DNA of 64,000 nucleotides from Planctomicrobium sp051466335 (lineage in GTDB: Bacteria > Planctomycetota > Planctomycetia > Planctomycetales > Planctomycetaceae). The stretch spans positions 1,798,001 to 1,862,000 of the forward strand of contig NZ_CP195793.1 in the NCBI RefSeq assembly GCF_051466335.1, given 5' to 3'. Shown here piece after piece: positions 22,038 to 31,675 of the stretch (within the stretch, counting starts at the first letter, position 1; every line of letters begins with the position of its first letter). The notes below the pieces were generated by a model, which was not told the DNA's origin, did no database searches, and worked only from the letters and a program-made list of their open reading frames with translations. The translations under genes were made by a program, and so were the position numbers.

Positions 22038-24446
22038 CTATTGAGCAACGCTCGAGCTGAGCACATGCTGAAGATGTGCAAAGCAGAGTTGCGTCGTTTC
22101 GTCTGTCCGCTGCTTGATTCTCGCAAGATGCTCTTGAATCATCACCTCGCATTTTTCGGTCGTTTCTTGGGACAGATTCAACTCGCGAAGTGTTTTGCTG
22201 GCGGTTGAGAACGCGTTCGCAAAGCCGCCTCCAATGTAAATCCCTGTTTCGACAATGCGGTCGAACGCAGCACGTTGCAGTTGTTCATTGGACTCCTCAA
22301 CGGATAGGAACCCATCGTGATTGGCATCTCCGTCGATGGCAAAACATCTCATGCGTTCTGGGAGTTCATCCGGGGAAATCGCTCCATCCTGGTTGGCGTC
22401 GTATAGGAAAATTCGAGTGGAGAACATCGCGACATCCGCTCCGCTTCCTGCAAGCTGGCCGAATCCCCCAGCCACTGTCGCAAGTCGTTTCGCGAGGAGA
22501 GCGATTTCATCCGGAGTGAATGTGCTGTCTTGATTGAGGTCGTATTTCCAAATCTCTGTAAGAGCATCTTCCCGGCTGATCGGAGGATTGGACGCTGTCG
22601 GATTGGCTTGCCTGAGTCCATCGACCAGCTGCCTTTGGAATCGATTGAATTCTTCCGGAGTCAGTGTCTCTTGCAGCTTGCGATGTAGCTCCTGGTCCAT
22701 TTGCCTCGCCTCATCAATCAGGCTGTACCGCGATTCGCTTAGAAATGTACGTGCTGACTGAAGCTGGGAGCCGTTGAGTGGGAAGCGTCCCAGAACACGA
22801 TCCAGAAAGACTTCTAGTCGTCCGCCTCCGGCCAGTTCGATAAAGCGCGAGAGCGATTCGTAATCCGCGGCTTCCTTCTCGCTGACGTCTCCATCTCCGT
22901 CAAAATCACCAACGCCCATCACTTGCGGTGCTATTGCATCACTCTGATTTGGGAGAGCGGGTTGATCGACCGGTGGTTGTGGAGCCCCTGCTGCTCGAGG
23001 TCCGCCCGGGGCCGTTCGACCGACGCGGGCAGCCGCAGCGCGAGTGCGACTCCGCTGCGTGAAAATATCTGTTCTTCGAATGATGTCGATGGCCGGCTCA
23101 AGCTTAGCTGCTGAGAGCGTGCCACTTTCATCAGTGTCGAGACTCATCAGCCATCGCGTTGTTTCGTCGAGTGAGAGCCCCTCACCGCGATTGAGTCGCT
23201 GTTGAATCTCGTCGATCGTTCGATTGCCCGTTCGAGTTACAGTAGTGACATCGCTCGTTTCGGAGAATGTTGGTTCCGTCTCGGTGCTCCAGGGATTGGA
23301 AAATCGGACATCGGTCAGCAGTTTTGTGTCACTCAGCGTTTTGAGAAAGTCGACGAGTGCCTGACTCTCCTCTTTGGAGAACTGGAAGCGAACCACTGGA
23401 CCGAGATTCGGGTGACGATTCACACCGGTGCTGTAATGCTCAATCACATCTTCCAACGTCGCCAAACGTCCATCGTGCATGTAGGGGGCTGTGTGTTCGA
23501 TATTCCGCAGCGAAGAAGCTTTGAACGAGCCGATTTCACTGGGGTCGAAGGTAATGTCTCCGCGACCACCATCGCGAACCGTTCCGCTTGGATCGATTCC
23601 GTTGTTCAGCGAGCGAAACATCGCAAAAATTGCGTTTTGCGGTGCCGTGCCAAGGTGATGGCAAGCTGCACATTTGTCGTAGAATAGACGCTTACCGAGG
23701 TTCTCTGAAGCAGTGAAATCCGGGAAATCGTCGGTCGAGTGATTCCCCTTCGTTGCAGCGAGATCGTATCTGGAATTGTAAGACTCGATGGATCGCAAAA
23801 ACTGAGCGAGTGCCTGGCTGACTCTTTCCGAGGTCACATCTTCTGAGTCGAATGCGTTCTTGAAGAGCGAGGTATAGCGTTCATCCTGCTGAATTCGTTC
23901 GATGAGCATTTCTTCATTCAAACCCATTTCAACGTGGCTGAAAAGTGGAATGAGCACCGCATCTTCAAGAGTGGTGGCTCGTTCGTCCCAGAAAAAGCCG
24001 GCTCGAACGAACTTCAATTCTCCGGCCGACATTGAATTTCGGTCGGTCTGCTGGCCATCGAATCCAATGCTGAATTGTCGCGGATCGCTGAACGCATGAG
24101 ACTGCTGATGACAGGACGCACAGGAAGTGCTGCTGTTGGCGGAGAGATTCACATCGTAAAACAAAACCCGTCCGAGAGTCGCACCGGCATTTGTCGTTGG
24201 ATTCGATTTGGGCGTCGTGTCGAAATTCTCAACTCCGGCAGCCTCGAAGTACTCAGGCTGCGGGGTCGATGTGTAGTCGTAAGAAAACTCTGGGAGGGTC
24301 AGCTGACGCTGGGCAGGGAGACCTGCGTTAACGAATTGGCAGAGAAGCAAGAGGGCAACAAACGGGATCGGGCGGAGTCGCAAACGGGACCTCGTAACTG
24401 TGCATGAAAACTGACGTCCCGCTCCGAACATATCAACCGATCTCAT
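22038..24446 (-). CDS. Di-haem cytochrome c peroxidase with C-terminal EF-hand repeats
   Basis: About 802 residues from the ATG at 24446; the frame opens at a TTG at 24503 and another ATG is at 24431. A signal sequence is followed by a MauG/cytochrome c peroxidase module with two haem sites, CASCH (about 109-113) and CAACH (about 259-263). It includes FYDVNLSANSSTSCASC and the second-haem SLRNIEHTAPYMHDGR segment. The C-terminal half is helical with several Ca-binding loops: DTDESGTLSAAKLE, DFDGDGDVSEKEAADYE, DLNQDSTFTPDEI, DANQDGAISPDELP and DANHDGFLSVEE. It is periplasmic, reducing peroxide or oxidising a partner. The EF-hand part may make activity or binding Ca-dependent (inference). Confidence 0.9.
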   Translation of the reverse strand: MRSVDMFGAGRQFSCTVTRSRLRLRPIPFVALLLLCQFVNAGLPAQRQLTLPEFSYDYTSTPQPEYFEAAGVENFDTTPKSNPTTNAGATLGRVLFYDVNLSANSSTSCASCHQQSHAFSDPRQFSIGFDGQQTDRNSMSAGELKFVRAGFFWDERATTLEDAVLIPLFSHVEMGLNEEMLIERIQQDERYTSLFKNAFDSEDVTSERVSQALAQFLRSIESYNSRYDLAATKGNHSTDDFPDFTASENLGKRLFYDKCAACHHLGTAPQNAIFAMFRSLNNGIDPSGTVRDGGRGDITFDPSEIGSFKASSLRNIEHTAPYMHDGRLATLEDVIEHYSTGVNRHPNLGPVVRFQFSKEESQALVDFLKTLSDTKLLTDVRFSNPWSTETEPTFSETSDVTTVTRTGNRTIDEIQQRLNRGEGLSLDETTRWLMSLDTDESGTLSAAKLEPAIDIIRRTDIFTQRSRTRAAAARVGRTAPGGPRAAGAPQPPVDQPALPNQSDAIAPQVMGVGDFDGDGDVSEKEAADYESLSRFIELAGGGRLEVFLDRVLGRFPLNGSQLQSARTFLSESRYSLIDEARQMDQELHRKLQETLTPEEFNRFQRQLVDGLRQANPTASNPPISREDALTEIWKYDLNQDSTFTPDEIALLAKRLATVAGGFGQLAGSGADVAMFSTRIFLYDANQDGAISPDELPERMRCFAIDGDANHDGFLSVEESNEQLQRAAFDRIVETGIYIGGGFANAFSTASKTLRELNLSQETTEKCEVMIQEHLARIKQRTDETTQLCFAHLQHVLSSSVAQ

Positions 24447-24548
24447 GGTAAATGTTGGAATCACGATCACCTCTCTCAACGAATTTCTGAGGCGAGGGAC
24501 CAAACGATTGTATGAGTACTAGTGATCTTCAAAAATGGGATTCGATAA

Positions 24549-25514
24549 TTAAAACTCGCCGACAACCTCGCTGCCATTCCGGGTATGGAGATTGATCACA
24601 AGGTCGACGTCCGTGTTCGCGCCAAGGCTTCTCACGCTGCCATCGCCCATCAGAATTGTTGAGGTTCCGGTGTGGAAGCTGTAAATCCCCTCCATGTTGC
24701 AGCAGTTGATGATACAGCTACGTTGTCGCTGTGGCGCATTCGAAACGTATCGTTCTCCCTGATCAGTGCATCCCGGAGCATAAGAATACAGGTTGAGTGC
24801 ATTGGGGCTGGACCATGCTGCCCACCCGGGCTGTCCTGTCTGAGTTGTTCCCTGTGCCACTGAGCCGATGTGAAGGGTTGGTCGTCCTGCAATCTCGTCA
24901 ATCAGAATGGTGTTCGTCAGTCCGTCGGTGAACTCAGCCAGTCGAGTCTGCTTATTCGACGTCAGCGCTGCTGCTCCGGAGATTCCGTTGCTGTCAACGT
25001 GGTTCCCTGACTGCGGTGCTCGAGTGAAGTAGTCGGACGCTGCTCCAAACATGTCTGGTCGGAGCGTGGCTGCTGTTGGGCCGCTGGCGAGTTGAACCAT
25101 TCGATCGCCATTTGGAGTCGTTGGGCAGGCGAAAAGAGGAATCTTCACTCTCACTACGGGTTGGTTGACCGGATCAAAATGGGGCAGGTTGTAATCGTAT
25201 TTGTTCGCGATAGTGGCCTGGTCAATGTAGGCCAGTAGCGAAATGGACCAGCCTGACATGACGACGTTTTTCGCGGACCCATCGACAATCTTTGAAGCAG
25301 TGATTCGAGAGGGGGGAAACGCGTTATAGACGTCCGCGTAATTGTGGAATGCCAACCCCAATTGTTTCAGGTTGTTTTTGCATTGACTCCGTCGGGCAGC
25401 TTCCCGCGCCTGCTGGACGGCTGGCAGGAGAAGCGCAATCAAGACTGCGATAATCGCAATAACCACAAGTAATTCAATCAAAGTGAATGCGTTACGACGA
25501 TGAAGTGCAGTCAT
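24549..25514 (-). CDS. DUF1559 pseudopilin-type protein
   Basis: About 321 residues from the ATG at 25514; a TTG at 25568 with AGGAAG before it is an alternative start. The N-terminus has the cleavage motif AFTLIELLVVIA and one hydrophobic helix, then QQAREAARRSQCKNNLKQ. The C-terminal H-x9-DG motif is HTGTSTILMGDG, followed by SVRSLG. It lies 102 bp downstream of the cytochrome gene start, on the same strand. Unlike the other two DUF1559 genes here, no lipoprotein gene follows. Confidence 0.92.
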   Translation of the reverse strand: MTALHRRNAFTLIELLVVIAIIAVLIALLLPAVQQAREAARRSQCKNNLKQLGLAFHNYADVYNAFPPSRITASKIVDGSAKNVVMSGWSISLLAYIDQATIANKYDYNLPHFDPVNQPVVRVKIPLFACPTTPNGDRMVQLASGPTAATLRPDMFGAASDYFTRAPQSGNHVDSNGISGAAALTSNKQTRLAEFTDGLTNTILIDEIAGRPTLHIGSVAQGTTQTGQPGWAAWSSPNALNLYSYAPGCTDQGERYVSNAPQRQRSCIINCCNMEGIYSFHTGTSTILMGDGSVRSLGANTDVDLVINLHTRNGSEVVGEF

Positions 25515-26470
25515 GCGATCAGCTTGCTTCAGGAGAGCGTGACAAGGGGATTGGGATTTTTGTTCCAAGTTCTTCCTGCGAGTTGCAAACGCCGTTCCTC
25601 GAAGCGAACGAGTGTTTCAAGGCAGTATTTGGGAAGTTGGCGACCCACTGCAGCGGCGCGTTCGAGATTGCGGCGAGAAATTCGTGACGAAGGGGCGATA
25701 AATTCGCCATCGACTTGGCAGGTTTGAGTATGCGAGGTGGAAGAGACCACGACAGAGGGTGTTCATAAGGGAATGGTGACAGCTTTGTTGAAAATTCCGG
25801 CGTTTGTTGCAGAAATGCTCTCCTTTGTTATCCTGAATAGAGCCAATGGGTTTCGTCGACCCGATTGTCAAAATAAGCATTCCACATAGAAAAAACGTGT
25901 CGATCTCATCAGGTCAGCGGTTCACTGCAGTTCACGGTTTTTGCTGGATTGTTTTTCACTTCAACTTGTTGCTTCTACGGACTGATCTGTCCGATTGGTG
26001 ATTCAATCGCGGTTGATTCGGTCGGTAATGCATCGCGGGACATGTCCCATCAGATTTGTGTCGAGTTCGTTGACAGGACCATTACATGGAGTTGGTAGAA
26101 GCGTTGATCTTCTGGCTGTCGATTCAGCTTGCTTGGGGACTCCGTTCCCTGGTGAGAGGGGTGGAGAAGCTCTGGAGTCGATTCGCTCTCAACTCGCTGT
26201 CTTGCAAAACGCTGGGTGTCGGGGGAGTGGAGGCTTCGGCTGATATTTCCGTTGCTGACCGCGTTTTTAGCGTTTTTGTAAGGCATGACGGAACGGAGGC
26301 GGATCAGAGTGCAGGAATGCAGCTTCTGAGTCGGCTTCGGTACTGGCTTCCGGATCGAGCGCAGTCTGCTTTGGGTGTCTCTTCTTGATGTGATTGCAAT
26401 TCAGGATCAATCTTAGCGAGCTGGAGCGAGGCGAAACTGAACTGTTCGGAACGATTCCGGAAGTTGAAAT
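25515..26470. other. 956-bp region between DUF1559 and rny
   Basis: No gene I can defend. A plus-strand frame at 26086-26388 (100 residues, starting MELVEALIFWLSIQ) ends 82 bp before rny. It has no clear ribosome site and loses hydrophobicity after the first 25 residues. A structured RNA or the long leader of rny is equally possible. The minus-strand frames near 25617-25880 are not convincing. Confidence 0.4.
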
Positions 26471-28015
26471 ATGCCCCTCGAAATTCTCTATGCCTTTTTC
26501 GGCCTCCTGTTTGGGGGTGCGATTGGCTACTTCGTTGATTACGTGATCAAGGGAAAGTCTCACCGCACCGCTGCCGAGTTGGTGGCCGACGCTGAAAAGC
26601 ACGCGGAAGAGCTCAAACGCAAGGCGGAACTTGACGCCAAGGATGAATTGCTTCAGCGCAAAGACAAACTTGATCGCGAGTTAGAGAAGACTCGTAACGA
26701 AATTCGCAACTCAGAGAGGCAACTGGATAAGCGGGAGTCGTCGCTGAACGAGTTGGAGACAGGGCTGAAAAAACGCGAGCGGATGGTCGAGCAGCAGGTT
26801 CAGAAGTTCGGCGATCGTGCGAAAGTTCTCGAAGCGCGTGAGCGTGAACTCGATCGAATGCTGCAGGAAGAACAGGAAGAACTGTTCAAAATCAGCGGGC
26901 TGTCGAAAGCGGATGCGGAAACCCGACTGCTTGATCGCGTGGAAAAGCAACTGCGAAATGAGACCGGCGGCCTGATTCTCAAGCATCAGGCGGAAGTCAA
27001 AGCCGAGCAGGAGAAGATTGCCCGCGAAATTATCGGTATGGCTGTTCAGCGATATGCGTCCACACACACTGCCGAAACAACTGTCTCCACCGTCGATATC
27101 CCCAGTGATGAGATGAAGGGGCGAATCATTGGTCGGGAAGGGCGGAATATTCGTGCGTTCGAGAAAGAGACCGGGGTGGACGTCATTGTGGACGACACTC
27201 CAGGAGTTGTTGTGGTCTCCGCGTTCGACACCGTCCGCCGGGAAATTGCCAAGATCGCTCTGAACAAACTGATTCAGGATGGTCGTATTCATCCGGCCCG
27301 AATCGAAGAGATCGTCAAAGAGACTCGGGCGGAGATGGATGATCGAATTATGCAATTGGGGCGAGAAGCTGCTGAAGAAGCAGGGGTTCCCGGGTTGCAC
27401 GATAAGCTGTTGTATTTGATGGGGCGTTTGAATTTCCGCGTCAGCTACAGCCAGAACGTTCTGCGTCACTCTATTGAAGTCGCACACCTCGCTGGCATGA
27501 TGGCAGAGCAATTGGGGCTCGATGCGGATATGGCCCGTCGTTGCGGCTTTACCCACGACATCGGTAAGGCAGCTGATCATGAAATGGAAGGGGGCCACCC
27601 CGCCATTGGTGCAGAACTGCTCAAGCGTTACGGCGAAGGCCCTGAAGTGGTTCACTCGGCAGCGGGGCATCACGACGATATTCGGCCAGAATACCTGTAT
27701 ACCGTTCTCACCGCCGCCGCTGACGCCTGCTCGGCATCGCGTCCAGGTTCTCGTCGTGAGACCTTGGAAAAGTACATCAAACGCCTCGAAGAACTCGAAG
27801 CGATTGCGTGCGGATTCCCCGGTGTGAACGAAGTTTACGCAATTCAGGCCGGCCGCGAAGTTCGTGTGATTGTCGATCCGAAGCAGGTCAACGATCGAGC
27901 TGCCGCGAAAATGGCGCGAGATATTGCTCAGACGGTCGAAGAGACCATGACGTATCCCGGTGAAGTCAAAGTGGTTGTGATGCGAGAAATTCGAACCATC
28001 GGGGTTGCTCGCTAA
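26471..28015 (+). CDS. rny: Ribonuclease Y
   Basis: 514 residues, the usual length of the family. This membrane-anchored endoribonuclease starts mRNA decay in many bacteria without RNase E. The N-terminal helix (about 5-25) anchors it and a charged coiled coil runs from about 30 to 180. The KH domain has GRIIGREGRNIRAFE (about 217-231), and the HD phosphodiesterase domain has the metal-binding HD in FTHDIGKA (about 362-363) plus HSAAGHHDDI. The C-terminus is VREIRTIGVAR-like, as in homologues. The downstream gene is a small basic DUF6800 protein. Confidence 0.98.
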   Translation: MPLEILYAFFGLLFGGAIGYFVDYVIKGKSHRTAAELVADAEKHAEELKRKAELDAKDELLQRKDKLDRELEKTRNEIRNSERQLDKRESSLNELETGLKKRERMVEQQVQKFGDRAKVLEARERELDRMLQEEQEELFKISGLSKADAETRLLDRVEKQLRNETGGLILKHQAEVKAEQEKIAREIIGMAVQRYASTHTAETTVSTVDIPSDEMKGRIIGREGRNIRAFEKETGVDVIVDDTPGVVVVSAFDTVRREIAKIALNKLIQDGRIHPARIEEIVKETRAEMDDRIMQLGREAAEEAGVPGLHDKLLYLMGRLNFRVSYSQNVLRHSIEVAHLAGMMAEQLGLDADMARRCGFTHDIGKAADHEMEGGHPAIGAELLKRYGEGPEVVHSAAGHHDDIRPEYLYTVLTAAADACSASRPGSRRETLEKYIKRLEELEAIACGFPGVNEVYAIQAGREVRVIVDPKQVNDRAAAKMARDIAQTVEETMTYPGEVKVVVMREIRTIGVAR

Positions 28016-28180
28016 TGGGCAGATTTGGGAGGCCTCTGCCCGACTTTTCGGGGGTGGCCTCCACTGGGATTCTCAGAGTCCGTTGACCAATCACTTCCGG
28101 ACCGATATTCTCTCCAGCTCGAACTTCCGGAAGATCATCCGGAATTATTTTTTTGTCACAATAGATTGAATGCTATCGAC

Positions 28181-28342
28181 ATGGGTCGTATCGAAAGATC
28201 TCGCGAAATCGCTCGTTCACGCGTCCGTAAGGTCAAAGTCAAAAAGCTGCGTGCACTGTTTGCATCTGCCAAGACTGAAGACGAGAAGAACGCTGTCCGT
28301 GCGAAGATGGCTCGCGTTAGCCCGCTGGTTGTACTCGAGTAG
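28181..28342 (+). CDS. DUF6800-like small basic protein
   Basis: 53 residues from the ATG at 28181. The longer frame from 28025 has no ribosome site and unlikely composition. The sequence MGRIERSREIARSRVRKVKV, then KKLRALFASAKTEDEKNAVRAKM and a SPLVVLE ending, is very basic and helical. It matches my memory of the planctomycete DUF6800 family, often annotated as a conserved micro-protein. The charge suggests nucleic-acid or ribosome contact, but that is inference. It lies 166 bp after rny. Confidence 0.8.
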   Translation: MGRIERSREIARSRVRKVKVKKLRALFASAKTEDEKNAVRAKMARVSPLVVLE

Positions 28343-28381
28343 TACGCGTCGGCGAAAATTGTTTGCTTGAGGAGCTCGTTC

Positions 28382-29152
28382 ATGGTGCGTGTTTTCGCTG
28401 CTGCGCTGTTGGCTCTTGTTGCGGGAGACGCTGTTTTAGCGTCTGAACCGGCAGGAGCATCCGGCCCTGTGTACGAGCTTCGGGTTTACACTTGTGAACC
28501 AGGCAAATTGCCTGCATTGGAAGAACGTTTTCGCGACCACACGCTGCGGTTGTTCGAGAAGCACGGGATGAAAAATCTCGGGTACTGGAATCCGGTCAGC
28601 GCAGAGGGCGAAAACAACGCTCTGATTTATCTGCTTGAATATCCAAGCCGCGAAGCCGCTGTCGCTTCATGGGAAGGGTTCCGTTCAGATCCAGAATGGC
28701 AGGCAGTTGCCGCTGCAAGTCAGGAGAAGCACGGTAAGATTCTGGCCAAGCCGCCCGGATCGACTTATCTCAAGGCGATTGATTTCAGCCCGGAAGTGAG
28801 TCTCCCTACCGCTGGCAAACACTACGAACTGCGGACCTATATCGCAGCACCGGGTAAGTTCGAGGCGATGAACGAGCGATTCCGTAAAGATGCGGATCGC
28901 CTTCTTCGCAAGCACGGGATGAACTCGATTGGCTATTGGGTGCCGACAGACGCTCCTGAGTCTGAAACAACGCTGATTTACGTGCTCGAGTTTGATTCTC
29001 CAGAAGCGGCTCGGAAGAGCTGGGCCAGTTTCTTTGCCGATCCGGAATGGCAACAAGTTTACGCTGAGTCGGAGAAGAACGGCACACTCTTGTCGAAGAC
29101 TCCTGACTCCGTTTACTTAAACGTGTCGCCAGTCTCTCCGTTGGCAAAGTAG
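28382..29152 (+). CDS. Secreted double NIPSNAP-domain protein
   Basis: 256 residues from the ATG at 28382 with TTGAGGAG before it. A signal peptide (VRVFAAALLALVAGDAVLAS) is followed by two NIPSNAP repeats. Repeat 1 has VYELRVYTCEPGKLPALEER, HGMKNLGYW and SDPEWQAV; repeat 2 has HYELRTYIAAPGKFEAMNER, HGMNSIGYW and ADPEWQQV. NIPSNAP is a ferredoxin-like dimeric alpha/beta barrel fold; tandem domains probably form an internal dimer. The biochemical role in bacteria is unknown. Confidence 0.92.
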   Translation: MVRVFAAALLALVAGDAVLASEPAGASGPVYELRVYTCEPGKLPALEERFRDHTLRLFEKHGMKNLGYWNPVSAEGENNALIYLLEYPSREAAVASWEGFRSDPEWQAVAAASQEKHGKILAKPPGSTYLKAIDFSPEVSLPTAGKHYELRTYIAAPGKFEAMNERFRKDADRLLRKHGMNSIGYWVPTDAPESETTLIYVLEFDSPEAARKSWASFFADPEWQQVYAESEKNGTLLSKTPDSVYLNVSPVSPLAK

Positions 29153-29658
29153 GTTTTGTATCTGCTTTGCTGACCTGAGGTGATGTGCTGAGTTCAATCT
29201 CCTCTGAATAGCGAGTCTTGGCCATCTGGCTGACTGCGTCGGTAGGACGCCAGTGCAATCTTCTCGCTTTGAAATTTGAACGGTCGATCGACTGCGCTCT
29301 GTCTGATGTCTGAGTCCGGCCAATCGGACTGGACGCCAATCGACTTCGATTACCTTCTTGCGGCGACCAAGGCGAATCGCCTCCGCGAACGCCACCTTGC
29401 TGGTTCCATTTTTTCTATCGCCTCGATTGTCGTTCCGATATCGAGATTTACCGGTTGAAAATGTGCCAGAGAGATTCTATTCAATTGGCATGTAAATGAT
29501 GTTCAATTGAAGTGAAAGAGTTCATCTCCAGTTCATGAACCCTTCATCATTTTACGTTGAGATGCCGAGGCAAAATGCAATCTCGGTTTCAATCATGGCG
29601 TTCGCGATGGTGGGGAAAATGCTTTCCTGCCGCAGTCTCTTTTCGGAGTCCATTGACG
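29153..29658. other. Intergenic region between the NIPSNAP and phosphatase-family genes
   Basis: About 506 bp with no supported gene. Short frames at 29276-29458 and 29535-29741 lack ribosome sites; the second overlaps the start of the next gene in another frame. Confidence 0.5.
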
Positions 29659-30549
29659 ATGCATTTTTCATCCATCCTGATTCGAGCCTGTTTCGTGGCA
29701 GCGTTCAGTATCGGCGCTATCGGAACTGTCACTGCTGCTGACAAAAGTGAAGTCCGGGTGATGTCGTTCAACATCCGGTATGGATCTGCTCAGGATGGCC
29801 AGGATTCCTGGGATCATCGCAAGGATTTTCTGGTCGAGACTATTAAGAAATACAGCCCGGATCTGCTGGGAACTCAAGAGACGCTCGCCTTTCAGATGAA
29901 GTTCATCTCCGACAATCTCCCTGGCTACACAGCCTTCGGAGTCGGGCGTGAAGATGGTGATAAAAAGGGTGAAATGACAGCGATCTTCTATCGAACAGAT
30001 CGATTCACCAAACTCGATGGAGGCCATTTCTGGTTGAGTGAAACCCCGGATCAGCCCGGGAGCAAGAGCTGGGATAGCTCATTGCCTCGGATGGTGAGTT
30101 GGCTCAAATTGAAGGATAATGTCGCTCCAAACAATCCGGTAATTTACTTTGCGAACACTCACTTCGATCACCGTGGGCAAACGGCTCGTCTCGAAAGCGC
30201 CAAGTTGATTCGACAGCGAGTGGAAGTTCTTCCAGCAGGCTCGCGCGTTATTGTCACCGGAGACTTCAATGCGACGTCTGACGATCCTCCCTACGCGGCA
30301 ATCTTCGGTGAAGTGAATGGAAAGAAGTCTGTTCGCGATGCATATCGCATCGCGAACCCCAAAGTTCTAGAGAACGAAGCGACGTTTCAAGGCTTTCAAC
30401 TCGGCCGTGAAATCGGGAAGTCGATCGATTGGGTCGGCGTGACACCGGGGTTCAGCGTTAAATCCGCGGTCATCAATCGGGTTTCCAAAGACAAACGATA
30501 TCCATCGGATCATTTCCCGATCGAAGTGATTCTGAAATACGCAGAGTGA
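29659..30549 (+). CDS. Secreted endonuclease/exonuclease/phosphatase-family protein, paralogue 1
   Basis: About 296 residues from the ATG at about 29659, chosen because it begins a signal peptide (FSSILIRACFVAAFSIGAIG, ending TAADK). The EEP (DNase I-like) fold is clear: VMSFNIRYG, LLGTQETLAFQ with the catalytic Glu, FANTHFDHRGQTARLESA with the catalytic His and Asp, IVTGDFNATSDDPPY and YPSDHFPIE with the last Asp-His pair. All metal and catalytic residues are present. Likely a phosphodiesterase or phosphomonoesterase acting outside the cytoplasm; substrate unknown. A paralogue follows 43 bp later. Confidence 0.93.
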   Translation: MHFSSILIRACFVAAFSIGAIGTVTAADKSEVRVMSFNIRYGSAQDGQDSWDHRKDFLVETIKKYSPDLLGTQETLAFQMKFISDNLPGYTAFGVGREDGDKKGEMTAIFYRTDRFTKLDGGHFWLSETPDQPGSKSWDSSLPRMVSWLKLKDNVAPNNPVIYFANTHFDHRGQTARLESAKLIRQRVEVLPAGSRVIVTGDFNATSDDPPYAAIFGEVNGKKSVRDAYRIANPKVLENEATFQGFQLGREIGKSIDWVGVTPGFSVKSAVINRVSKDKRYPSDHFPIEVILKYAE

Positions 30550-30592
30550 GTAGAGCGATCACTCATGAATAGTGAAGAGAGGGGCGTTACCA

Positions 30593-31495
30593 ATGTTGAA
30601 GGCGATATGTCTTACTGGAATCTTCGGTCTTGTATCGATGCTGCTCGGCGTGGGGTGTTCCGCGGCGCACGCTGCGGCTGATTCCGATCTTCGTGTGATG
30701 ACCTTCAACATTCTGTACGCAACCGCAGCGAACTCGGTCGACGAGAATTCGTGGGATCACCGCAAAGATCTGTTGATCGACACGATTACCGAGTTCAATC
30801 CGGATCTGTTGGGGACGCAGGAAAACACAGCTGATCAACGTCGGTTCATGGAGTCTAAGCTCACTGACTACGAAACATTTGGCGTCGGAGTCGGGGATGG
30901 AAAACAGAAGGGGGTGATGAATGTCATCTTCTTCAAAAAAGATCGCTTCACCAAGTTGGACGGCGGTCACTTCTGGTTGAGCGAGACTCCAGATGTCCCC
31001 GGGAGCAAAAGCTGGGATACAGCCTCTTCACGTATGGCGACGTGGGTGAAATTGCAGGATCTAGACGCTCCGGGCAAACCGATTCTCTGGTTCCTCAATA
31101 CCCATTTGGACCACAAGGGGAAGGAAGCCCGCGCTCAGGGGGCGACACGTGTTCTCGACTGGGCGAAATCTCTCCCAGCGAATTCACACATCGTGATGAC
31201 CGGTGATTTCAATGCCCAGCCAAACACGCTTCCGTATCAGAACCTGTTCAACAACCCCGCAGAGGCCCCGCTAATGAAAGACGCTTTTCGCGATGCCAAC
31301 GCTGAGGTGTCGCCGAATGAGCGTACTTACAATGGATTTGTTTTCGGGCGAGTTGATGGCGGATACATCGATTGGATCGGGATCAGCCAAACCTTCAAAG
31401 CGAAGACAACTGTCGTGAATCGCACATCACGAGAAGAACGCTATCCATCAGACCACTGGGCCGTTGAATCGGTGGTCTCCTACCTGAACAGGTAA
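30593..31495 (+). CDS. Secreted endonuclease/exonuclease/phosphatase-family protein, paralogue 2
   Basis: 300 residues from the ATG at 30593 with GAGAGGGG upstream; a GTG at 30572 is less likely. Signal peptide (LKAICLTGIFGLVSMLLGVG) with a Cys at the end but without a standard lipobox. The EEP motifs match paralogue 1: VMTFNILYA, LLGTQENTADQ, LNTHLDHKGKEARAQGA, VMTGDFNAQPNTLPY and YPSDHWAVE. The two share long matching runs (DRFTKLDGGHFWLSETPD), so this is a tandem duplication. A terminator at 31520 closes the pair. Confidence 0.93.
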   Translation: MLKAICLTGIFGLVSMLLGVGCSAAHAAADSDLRVMTFNILYATAANSVDENSWDHRKDLLIDTITEFNPDLLGTQENTADQRRFMESKLTDYETFGVGVGDGKQKGVMNVIFFKKDRFTKLDGGHFWLSETPDVPGSKSWDTASSRMATWVKLQDLDAPGKPILWFLNTHLDHKGKEARAQGATRVLDWAKSLPANSHIVMTGDFNAQPNTLPYQNLFNNPAEAPLMKDAFRDANAEVSPNERTYNGFVFGRVDGGYIDWIGISQTFKAKTTVVNRTSREERYPSDHWAVESVVSYLNR

Positions 31496-31519
31496 ACGTC
31501 GTTTCGTCAAAATTGGTTC

Positions 31520-31557
31520 GGCCGACAACATTGCAGAATGTTGCCGGCTTTTTTGTT
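31520..31557 (+). terminator. Rho-independent terminator of the phosphatase-family pair
   Basis: GCCGACAACATT pairs with AATGTTGCCGGC (imperfect at one position) around GCAG, followed by six T. Confidence 0.88.
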
Positions 31558-31675
31558 GTTCGAATTGTGCTGGGGGAAGTTCGCTTAGTGACTCCGCGCT
31601 GGGCCACTGAATCGCGGAGATTTCCACGCCATCAAGAACAAGCATGGTGAGATTTCGGTTGGTCGGCCTCGGTGC

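Noticed and set aside
26086..26388. 100-residue frame upstream of rny as a gene, or 6S RNA
   Set aside because: No ribosome site or familiar protein features, and I could not fold a convincing 6S open bubble by eye.
26711..27673. 320-residue minus-strand frame in rny
   Set aside because: Antisense shadow of RNase Y.
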